Assembly: GCA_025357175.1 (NCBI GenBank)
Contig: JANXPS010000153.1
Location: 1 to 6,282, forward strand
Direction: 5' to 3'
Length of the DNA: 6,282 nucleotides
From: Deltaproteobacteria bacterium
GTDB lineage: Bacteria > Desulfobacterota > Deferrimicrobia > Deferrimicrobiales > Deferrimicrobiaceae
In this document: positions 1 to 5,540 of the stretch, one piece after another
Position numbering within the stretch: position 1 is the stretch's first letter
How the letters are laid out: every line of letters begins with the position of its first letter
Made by a program: the position numbers and the translations under genes
Notes under the pieces: model-generated
Databases searched by the model: none
What the model saw: the letters and a program-made list of their open reading frames with translations, nothing else
What the model was told of the DNA's origin: nothing

Positions 1-2
1 AT

Positions 3-164
3 GCGGCTGCCATGAACGACCGCATCATGGCTTCCTTCCGGGGGCGGCGAGACCGGGTCTTCCCGCCTTCCGAGGGCCAGCGGAAGCTCGACGTCCTGCA
101 CCGTTTCGGCTACCGGGGCCTGCTCTGGGACACGCTGATCCGGTTCCCCGAGGATTCTCCGTGA
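3..164 (+). CDS. C-terminal end of an unrecognised protein (5' truncated)
   Basis: An open frame enters from the left edge and stops at TGA 162-164. It gives about 53 residues ending in FGYRGLLWDTLIRFPEDSP. Third codon positions are almost all G or C, as in the genes downstream, which supports real coding. ATG codons at 12 and 27 are in frame, but the frame is open to the window edge, so this is more likely the tail of a longer protein than a small separate gene. The stop overlaps the GTG start of the radical SAM gene by four bases (GTGA), which places it in the same operon. The tail is basic and rich in Arg and aromatic residues, with no diagnostic motif. It could be the C-terminus of another radical SAM enzyme, since such genes often occur in tandem, but that is only a guess. 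Confidence 0.6.
   Translation, partial: AAAMNDRIMASFRGRRDRVFPPSEGQRKLDVLHRFGYRGLLWDTLIRFPEDSP
150..154 (+). promoter_or_regulatory. Ribosome binding site for the radical SAM gene
   Basis: GAGGA lies six bases before the GTG at 161, inside the end of the upstream gene. Spacing and match to a Shine-Dalgarno sequence are good, and they support GTG 161 as the start, which also gives a four-base overlap with the upstream stop. Confidence 0.6.
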
Positions 165-1627
165 CCGCCCGGAAACAGGTGCTGCTGGTCCACCCGCTCG
201 GCTACGGCGCCGCAGCTGCGGGACAGGACATCTCGCGGCTCGCTAACATCATGCCGCCGCTGGGCCTCGCCAGCATGGCCGCATACCTCGGGCGGCGCGG
301 CATCGGCGTCGACATCGTCGACTGCTACGCCCGCCCCGACTCCGACCGGCTGATCCGCGACCTGCTGCTCGACCGGCGTCCCGGACTCATAGGCCTCAGC
401 TGCACGACCTCGAGCTTCCACGACGCGGTCCGGATCGCCCTGCTTGCAAAGCAGGCGCTCCCCGGCGTCCGATCCGTGTTCGGCGGCCCGCACGTCTCCG
501 CCCTCAAGGAGAAGCTCTTCGTCGACTACCCCGCGATGGACTTCGCAGTGGTCGGCGAAGGGGAAGAGGCGCTGGCCGAGCTGGTCGAGGCGGACGGCGA
601 CGATCCGTCCGGCATCAAGGGGATCATCCACCGCGAGGGAGGCGACGGCGCGCCGAGATTCACCGGCTATCGCGAGCGGGGCATCGAACTCGACTCGCTC
701 CCCTTCCCCGCCTACGAGAAGCTGGCCGGCTTTCCCGCTTCCTACATGCTTCCCATCTTCAACTATCCCCGAACCCCCAACACGAGCTGCATCTCGAGCC
801 GGGGCTGCCCCTACGCCTGCAGCTATTGCGACCGCTCCGTCTTCCGCCGCACCTTCCGCTACAACTCGGCAGAATATCTCTACGACCACCTGAAGTATCT
901 GCGTGAGCGGTTCGGGATCCGGCACATCAACTTCTACGACGACCAGTTCACCTTCAACCGAAAGCGGGTCGAGGCGTTCACCGGCATGATGATCGACAAG
1001 CCGCTCGGCATGACGTTCAACTGCGCCGTCCGGGCCGAGCACATCGACCCCGAGCTGGTCCGCCGCATGAAAACCGCCGGGTGCTGGATGATGAGCCTCG
1101 GAATCGAAACGGGCGACGAGGCGCTGCTCGCGCAGCACCGGCAGAATCCCGATCTCGCGCAACTGGCCGACAAGATCCGCATGATCAAGCGGGCGGGCAT
1201 CCGGACCAAGGGGCTGCTGATGATCGGGCTTCCGGGCGAGACCGAGGAGACCATCCGCCACAGCAAGGAATACGTGTTCTCGCTCCCGATCGACGACTTC
1301 AACCTGGCCAAGTTCACGCCGTTTCCGGGCTCGCCGGTCTACGAAAAGATCCACGAGCTGGGCACGTTCGACGAGGACTGGGAAAAGATGGACTGCATGC
1401 ACTTCCAGTTCGTCACGAAGGGGATGACGGCCGCGCGGCTCGAGGAGCTGTTCCAGGATTTCTACCGCTCCCACTTCCAGCGGCCCAAGGTCCTGATGGG
1501 CTACGTCGCGATGCTGTGGCGCTCGCCCGACAGCTGGCTTCGCTTCCTGCGAAGCGCGGGCGACTTCGTCCGTTTCACCCGCGTCAACAAGCGGCTCATG
1601 GACGAAGGGGCGCCGGATCCGCCGTGA
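161..1627 (+). CDS. B12-binding-type radical SAM protein
   Basis: This 488-residue protein has the architecture of cobalamin-binding radical SAM enzymes (BchE/HpnP-like superfamily). Residues about 5-145 form a Rossmann-like B12-binding domain with PPLGLASMAAYL near residue 32, GGPH at 108-111 and GEGE at 132-135. No DxHxxG cobalamin-ligand motif is visible, which is common in this group. The radical SAM domain begins near 205 and carries the 4Fe-4S ligands in CPYACSYC (Cys216, Cys220, Cys223). It also has YDDQFTFN, GIETG from 314 and GLPGET from 356. Family members split S-adenosylmethionine to a 5'-deoxyadenosyl radical and perform methylations, cyclisations or rearrangements at unactivated carbons. 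The reaction here cannot be read from sequence. The GTG start is favoured by GAGGA at 150-154 and the GTGA overlap upstream. Its stop overlaps the acyltransferase start in the same way, tying it to the acyl-chain genes that follow. It may tailor the acyl chain, its starter or its acceptor. The family call is secure; the substrate is unknown. Confidence 0.93.
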   Translation: MTARKQVLLVHPLGYGAAAAGQDISRLANIMPPLGLASMAAYLGRRGIGVDIVDCYARPDSDRLIRDLLLDRRPGLIGLSCTTSSFHDAVRIALLAKQALPGVRSVFGGPHVSALKEKLFVDYPAMDFAVVGEGEEALAELVEADGDDPSGIKGIIHREGGDGAPRFTGYRERGIELDSLPFPAYEKLAGFPASYMLPIFNYPRTPNTSCISSRGCPYACSYCDRSVFRRTFRYNSAEYLYDHLKYLRERFGIRHINFYDDQFTFNRKRVEAFTGMMIDKPLGMTFNCAVRAEHIDPELVRRMKTAGCWMMSLGIETGDEALLAQHRQNPDLAQLADKIRMIKRAGIRTKGLLMIGLPGETEETIRHSKEYVFSLPIDDFNLAKFTPFPGSPVYEKIHELGTFDEDWEKMDCMHFQFVTKGMTAARLEELFQDFYRSHFQRPKVLMGYVAMLWRSPDSWLRFLRSAGDFVRFTRVNKRLMDEGAPDPP

Positions 1628-2565
1628 GGCCCGAACGGAGAAACGCCGGCCCGCATCCGGCCAACTGGAGCAGCCGCAGCGTCGGCGCGCCGTGGCAGCA
1701 CCGGTTTTTCTACGCCCTGATCCGGATCGGCGGAAGACGTTCCGCCTACGGGATGCTCTTCTTCGTCACGGCCTTTTACGTCCTGTTCCGCCCGTCGGTG
1801 CGGGAACGCTCCCGCCACTATCTCTCGCGCCGGTTCCCAGGCCGCTCAAGCGCCGCCCGCCTTCTCGACGCCTTTCGCATCACCTTCGAAATCGGGAAAA
1901 TCCTGGTCGACCGCGCGGTGCTCGGCATCCTGGGGCCGGGGCGGTTCGGGATCGGTCTCGAGGGCCGCGAATCTCTTCAGGAGCTGCTGGCCGAAGGGAA
2001 GGGGCTGATCCTGCTTTCCGCCCACGTCGGATGCTGGCAGGTCGCGATGTCGAGCCTGTCCGCCCTCGGCCCTCCCGTCAGCCTGCTCATGCACCGGGAA
2101 GCGGGCGATGTCGACCGCCTCTTCTTCGAGCACGGAGACGGAGCCGCCCCCTGCCGGATCATCGATCCTGCCGGCTTCCTGGGAGGCACGCTCGAGATGC
2201 TCCAGCGCTTGAAACAGGGGGAGGTCCTCTGTATCATGGGAGACCGGGTCATGGGAGGCGAAGGCGGCACGGTTGCAGTCGACTTCCTCGGCGGTGCCGT
2301 TTCGCTCCCTATCAGCCCATACAAGCTCGCGTCGGCCACCGGGGCGCCCATCGCCGTGATTTTCCCTTACAAATCCGGGCCCGGAAGCTACGCCCTGCAG
2401 GTCGCGGATGTGATCCGGGTTCCCGACATTTCCGGGAAGTCGCCCGACGATTTCCGCCGGTTCGCGGCGCAGTTCATCCTGGCGCTCGAAGGATTCGTAT
2501 CGGAGCATCCCTACCAGTTTTTCAATTTTTACAATATGTGGGAACAAACGGAGCCGAATCGATGA
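1624..2565 (+). CDS. LpxL/HtrB-like lysophospholipid acyltransferase family protein
   Basis: This 313-residue protein belongs to the predicted LPLAT/LpxL-type acyltransferases, which move acyl chains from ACP onto lipid or other acceptors at the inner face of the membrane. A hydrophobic stretch at residues 41-55 (AYGMLFFVTAFYVLF) could be a membrane anchor. The active-site block is LLSAHVGCWQ with His134, and a second family motif is GDR at 206-208. In LpxL proteins the His is followed after four residues by Asp or Glu; here that position is Gln139, an unusual substitution for a catalytic acid. The GTG start at 1624 gives a four-base overlap (GTGA) with the radical SAM stop. The only nearby purine run, AAGGGG at 1605-1610, is 13 bases away, so initiation probably relies on coupling. 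The next in-frame ATG (1753) would remove the family-like N-terminal segment. Likely role: transfer of the chain made by the adjacent ACP/KS genes. A PlsC-type enzyme is less likely because the HxxxxD motif is absent. Confidence 0.88.
   Translation: MRPERRNAGPHPANWSSRSVGAPWQHRFFYALIRIGGRRSAYGMLFFVTAFYVLFRPSVRERSRHYLSRRFPGRSSAARLLDAFRITFEIGKILVDRAVLGILGPGRFGIGLEGRESLQELLAEGKGLILLSAHVGCWQVAMSSLSALGPPVSLLMHREAGDVDRLFFEHGDGAAPCRIIDPAGFLGGTLEMLQRLKQGEVLCIMGDRVMGGEGGTVAVDFLGGAVSLPISPYKLASATGAPIAVIFPYKSGPGSYALQVADVIRVPDISGKSPDDFRRFAAQFILALEGFVSEHPYQFFNFYNMWEQTEPNR
2550..2553 (+). promoter_or_regulatory. Ribosome binding site for the acyl carrier protein
   Basis: GGAG sits eight bases before ATG 2562, inside the acyltransferase gene. 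This supports ATG 2562 as the true start within a frame that is open for several hundred bases further upstream. Confidence 0.55.
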
Positions 2566-2816
2566 CCACCGCCGAAAAGCTGAAAAAGATCCTGGTCGAA
2601 GAACTCAACCTCGAAGAGGTGACGCCCGCGGACATCGACGACGATGCCCCGCTGTTCGGCGAGGGGCTGGGGCTCGACTCGCTCGACGCCGTCGAACTCG
2701 TGGTGATCATCCAGAAACATTTCGGTCTCGAGATCAAGGACATGGACGAGGGGCGCACCGCGTTCCAGTCGGTCCGCGCGCTCGCGGCCTACATCGACGG
2801 ACGACTCAAGAGCTGA
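2562..2816 (+). CDS. Acyl carrier protein
   Basis: This is an 84-residue acidic protein of normal ACP length, with the four-helix carrier signature. The motif GLGLDSLDAVEL places the phosphopantetheine attachment site at Ser40, and the following helix (VELVVIIQKHFGLEI) is typical. The holo form would carry the growing acyl chain as a thioester in the cytoplasm. The start ATG overlaps the acyltransferase stop by four bases (ATGA), and the stop shares one base with the ketosynthase start (TGATG). The gene is thus co-translated with a likely acyl donor-user on one side and the elongating enzyme on the other. This argues for a dedicated carrier rather than the housekeeping AcpP, which normally sits beside fabG and fabF. 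A phosphopantetheinyl transferase must be supplied from outside the window. Confidence 0.96.
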   Translation: MTTAEKLKKILVEELNLEEVTPADIDDDAPLFGEGLGLDSLDAVELVVIIQKHFGLEIKDMDEGRTAFQSVRALAAYIDGRLKS

Positions 2817-3991
2817 TGCCCCCCGTCGCAGTCACCGGTCTGGGCTGCATCTGCGCCGCCGGACAGAAGCTGGCCGACTGCATGTCGTCGATCTTCCTCG
2901 GGCGGGGCGCCCCGGCGCCGCCCGTCCGCTTCACGAGCAACCATCCCGTACGCTACCCCGTGTTCGAAGTCGCCGGCTTCCCGGACGATCCCGCGATGAT
3001 CCGCACGAGCGCCCTCGGGCTGCACGCCGCGCGTGAGGCGTTCGCCGACGCCGGACTCGATCGGGATTCGCTTGCTTTGCTGCGCGTCGGCGTCTGCGTC
3101 GGCACCACGATCGGCTGCGCGATGAGCAACGAGACTTTCTGCCGCCAGGTGCACGCCGGGATCGATCCCGGCATGGGGCCCATCGAGGTGATCCAGCGCA
3201 GCAACCCGGCCGCCGTCATCGCCCGCGAATTCGGGTTGTCCGGCCCCTGCCAGACCGTCGTCAACGCCTGCTCGTCCGGAACCGACGCCGTGGCGATCGC
3301 GGCCTCCTGGATCCGTTCCGGGATTTGCGATGTCGCCATCGCCGGGGGCGCGGACGAGCTCGCCCGGATCACCTACATCGGCTTCATCTCCTTGATGATC
3401 GCTGACGACTCCCGCTGCAAGCCGTTCGACCTCAACCGCAAGGGGCTGAACCTCGGCGAGGGCGCGGGGATGCTCGTCCTTGAATCCGACGCGGTCCGGG
3501 CCGCCCGGGAGCGCAAGGCGCGGGCCTTCGTGCTCGGCTACGGGTCGGCATGCGACGCCTACCACCTGACCGCCCCGCATCCCGACGGCGCGGGGCTTCG
3601 GCGCGCCATCGGAGAGGCGTTCGCGGAGGCCGGCATCTCCGCCGGCGACCTGTCGTTCGTCAATGCTCACGGGACCGGCACGCCCGACAACGACCGGGTC
3701 GAAAGCCGGGTGCTCCGCGACCTGATGCCCGGCGTGCCCTACCTATCCACCAAGGGTTTCACCGGGCACACGCTGGGCGCAGCCGGAGCGATCGAGGCGG
3801 TCCTCACGGCGGCGTGCCTCGAGCGGGGAGAGATCCCCGCCAATGCCGGCTTCTCGACGCCCGATCCCGAACTGATCGCAACCCCGGTCCGGGAAGCCAC
3901 CCCCATCACCGGGACGGTCGCCCTGTCCGAATCGCTCGCATTCGGCGGCAACAACTCCGCCATCATCCTGGGGCGTGGAGAGTCGTCGTGA
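2816..3991 (+). CDS. Beta-ketoacyl-ACP synthase (active KS subunit)
   Basis: This 391-residue condensing enzyme has the FabF/type II KS fold and catalyses decarboxylative condensation of malonyl-ACP with an acyl group. The complete catalytic triad is visible: Cys152 in VNACSSGTDA, His285 in NAHGTGTPDND and His318 in KGFTGHTLGAAGA, with Lys313 just before. It also has GEGAGMLVLES and a C-terminal SLAFGGNNSAIIL (family GFGGxN element). N- and C-terminal thiolase-like halves span roughly 1-235 and 240-388. It starts one base inside the ACP stop codon (TGATG), with no strong Shine-Dalgarno, so initiation is probably coupled to ACP translation. It overlaps the downstream KS-like gene by four bases. 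The order active KS then inactive KS-like partner is that of KS/chain-length-factor heterodimers in type II polyketide and aryl polyene systems. The contrast between the two makes a specialised chain more likely than housekeeping fatty acid synthesis. Confidence 0.95.
   Translation: MPPVAVTGLGCICAAGQKLADCMSSIFLGRGAPAPPVRFTSNHPVRYPVFEVAGFPDDPAMIRTSALGLHAAREAFADAGLDRDSLALLRVGVCVGTTIGCAMSNETFCRQVHAGIDPGMGPIEVIQRSNPAAVIAREFGLSGPCQTVVNACSSGTDAVAIAASWIRSGICDVAIAGGADELARITYIGFISLMIADDSRCKPFDLNRKGLNLGEGAGMLVLESDAVRAARERKARAFVLGYGSACDAYHLTAPHPDGAGLRRAIGEAFAEAGISAGDLSFVNAHGTGTPDNDRVESRVLRDLMPGVPYLSTKGFTGHTLGAAGAIEAVLTAACLERGEIPANAGFSTPDPELIATPVREATPITGTVALSESLAFGGNNSAIILGRGESS
3977..3982 (+). promoter_or_regulatory. 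Ribosome binding site for the KS-like gene
   Basis: GGAGAG lies in the last codons of the KS gene, with its GGAG core seven bases before GTG 3988. The spacing and the GTGA overlap fix this GTG as the start, although the frame is open from about 3550. Confidence 0.6.
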
Positions 3992-5097
3992 CCCACCCGG
4001 ACTCACGGATCGTCATCCGGGGCATCGGGGCCGTCGGCGGTTTCGGCTGCGGCGTCGCCGCGCTGGAGCAGGCGCTGTCGGGCGGCGAAGTGCGCCCCGG
4101 ACGCGTTGCGCTGCCCATGACGGCCGTCTCCGACATGGCCGCGTTCATGGCCGACACGGTTCTCCTCAAGGATTTCCTGCCCGTGAAGGCGCTGCGGCGG
4201 GTCGACCATTATTCCCGGCTCGCGCTGCTCGGCGCCCACCTCGCCCTGGCCGACGCCGCTCTTCCCGAAGCCGACCGGGCGGGCCTGGGCGTCGTCATCG
4301 CCAGCGGGCACGGCGCGACGGGAATCACCTTCGCGTTCCAGGATTCCTTCATCAACGACGGCGACATCTGCGCGTCGCCGACCCATTTCGCCAATTCGAT
4401 CCACAACTCGGCGGCAGCCAACATCTCCATCATGCTCGGGGCGGCGGGGCCAAGCCTCACCGTCAGCCAGTTCCACCTGTCCGTGCCCTCCGCGCTGCTG
4501 ACCGCCCGCCAGTGGCTGCTCGAAAGGCGGGTCGAGCGGGTGCTGTTCGGGGCGGTCGACGAGCTGTCCCGGTTGACGAGCCACTACTGGTGCCGGCAGC
4601 ACGGCCCTGCGGCGGACGGAACCCTTCCCCGGCCGCTTCGAACCGGCGCCGATACGGCCATCCCGGGCGAAGGGGCCGCGTTCCTGCTGCTCTCTCGGGA
4701 GGAAGACGCGGCGAACGGCGGATACTGCACCCTCGACTCGGTAACCACCGGCCGGAATCTGCCGCCCGGCCCCCTATCCGCCTCGCCGGGCTTGCTGCTG
4801 CTCGGGGCGGACGGCATCCAGGCCACCGGTCGCCGTTACGCAGAAGCGGCCGCCGGTTCCCGGATCGCCTGCTATACGCCGCTCTACGGCAGCATGCCGC
4901 CGGGTCCCGCTTTCGACATCGCTTCGGCCGCCCTCATCCTCCGGTCCGGCGTCGTCTTTCCGACGCCCGCCGGCGACGCGTGCGATTTCCCGGCCGCAGT
5001 CGCAAAGGGCGGCGAACCGGTGGGCCCCGGTCCCGTCGGCATCCTCACCCTCGACGATGACGACGGCCACGGCCTGATCTCGCTGGGTTCCCTCTAG
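3988..5097 (+). CDS. Ketosynthase-like protein lacking the catalytic triad (chain-length-factor-like)
   Basis: This 369-residue protein resembles the Ketoacyl-synt_2 type N-terminal domain found in partner subunits of condensing enzymes. It retains the fold landmarks: RIVIRGIGAVGGFGCG at the N-terminus, SPTHFANSIHNSAAANISIMLG in the middle, and PGEGAA at 226-231. In a hand alignment with the preceding KS, the nucleophile position in TVSQFHLSVPSA is His163 rather than Cys, with Gln161 two residues before. The HGTGT block is absent. The segment matching KGFTGH reads YTPLYGSM (296-303), without the second His. It should therefore not condense chains itself. By analogy with chain-length factors such as ApeC-type subunits, it probably pairs with the KS encoded just upstream and shapes the acyl tunnel. 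The GTG start is supported by GGAGAG at 3977 and the GTGA overlap. An Asp-rich run (DDDD) lies near the C-terminus. Structural role inferred; loss of the triad is seen directly. Confidence 0.87.
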   Translation: MTHPDSRIVIRGIGAVGGFGCGVAALEQALSGGEVRPGRVALPMTAVSDMAAFMADTVLLKDFLPVKALRRVDHYSRLALLGAHLALADAALPEADRAGLGVVIASGHGATGITFAFQDSFINDGDICASPTHFANSIHNSAAANISIMLGAAGPSLTVSQFHLSVPSALLTARQWLLERRVERVLFGAVDELSRLTSHYWCRQHGPAADGTLPRPLRTGADTAIPGEGAAFLLLSREEDAANGGYCTLDSVTTGRNLPPGPLSASPGLLLLGADGIQATGRRYAEAAAGSRIACYTPLYGSMPPGPAFDIASAALILRSGVVFPTPAGDACDFPAAVAKGGEPVGPGPVGILTLDDDDGHGLISLGSL

Positions 5098-5111
5098 AAG
5101 TCGCCCCCGGC

Positions 5112-5540
5112 ATGCGGAGAACAGACGTCCCCCAAGACGACGCGCTTTTCGACGGACAGAAGGAAGTCTGCTACGCGGTAGACGAAACGGGCCATTACGT
5201 GCTCGCCGAAAGCGCCGGGTGGGAACCCGCCAACCTCGCCAACATCCAGGCTTGGGAGGAGATCGAAAGCGGGATCACGGCCATCCTCGCGAGGATCCGC
5301 GCCGGCGAGTTGAGTCCCCTCGCCTACCACATGGCGCGCGGCCAGATGGATGCCAGGCTGCTCGCGGGATACGCCAGGCTGTTCGCCTGGCAGGTGCGCC
5401 GTCACATGAAACCGGGCCCCTTCGGCCGGCTCTCGCCTGCCCGGCTTCAACGATACGCGGCCATATTCCGGATCACCCCGGAAGCGCTTCGCGCCATCCC
5501 CGGCCCTCCTGTTCCGGCGCTCCCCGGAGAATGCGGGTGA
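5112..5540 (+). CDS. Conserved-looking 142-residue protein of unknown function
   Basis: I do not recognise a named family with certainty. The N-terminal part contains KEVCYAVDETGHY (17-29) and GWEPANLANIQAWEEIE (36-52), followed by a charged helix and LSPLAYHM (67-74). Residues about 83-129 (LLAGYARLFAWQVRRHM, then LSPARLQRYAAIFRITPEAL) look like short helices with a basic linker. They are loosely reminiscent of a Cro/XRE-type helix-turn-helix, but the match is by eye only. No signal peptide or membrane segment is apparent. It starts 14 bases after the KS-like gene, the only real gap in the window, with AGAAG at 5096-5100 as a weak, distant ribosome site. It ends inside the BtrH-like gene with a GTGA overlap. 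Position suggests a role tied to the BtrH-like protein or a regulator of the pathway; neither is shown by the sequence. Confidence 0.72.
   Translation: MRRTDVPQDDALFDGQKEVCYAVDETGHYVLAESAGWEPANLANIQAWEEIESGITAILARIRAGELSPLAYHMARGQMDARLLAGYARLFAWQVRRHMKPGPFGRLSPARLQRYAAIFRITPEALRAIPGPPVPALPGECG
5526..5529 (+). promoter_or_regulatory. Ribosome binding site that decides the BtrH-like start
   Basis: GGAG lies seven bases before GTG 5537 but only one base before the alternative ATG 5531. The spacing favours the GTG, which also reproduces the GTGA four-base overlap seen at other junctions in this operon. Confidence 0.6.

Noticed and set aside
110..1474. Long open frame on the minus strand (454 codons) opposite the radical SAM gene
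   Set aside because: The plus strand carries unmistakable radical SAM and B12-domain motifs. The antisense frame is a low-complexity Val/Asp/Glu/Arg-rich shadow caused by high third-position GC.
1081..1623. Possible N-terminal extension of the acyltransferase, since its frame is open from 1081
   Set aside because: This stretch encodes conserved radical SAM residues in another frame. The extended translation is low-complexity, and GTG 1624 gives the coupled start.
3630..3648. GCCGGC-spacer-GCCGGC inverted repeat as a terminator or operator
   Set aside because: It is inside the KS coding region, has no T-run, and GCCGGC palindromes are expected by chance in DNA this GC-rich.
2789..3670. Minus-strand open frame of 293 codons opposite the ketosynthase
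   Set aside because: It lies opposite a KS with a complete catalytic triad. Its translation is Gly/Asp/Ala/Arg-rich with no family motif, typical of antisense to GC-rich coding sequence.
3550..3987. Possible N-terminal extension of the KS-like protein
   Set aside because: The region is the C-terminal half of the KS, including His285 and His318, in another frame. GTG 3988 has a ribosome site and a normal KS N-terminus follows.
5098..5111. The only intergenic gap, considered as a promoter or terminator
   Set aside because: Fourteen bases are too few for a promoter with -35 and -10 boxes, and there is no hairpin or T-tract.
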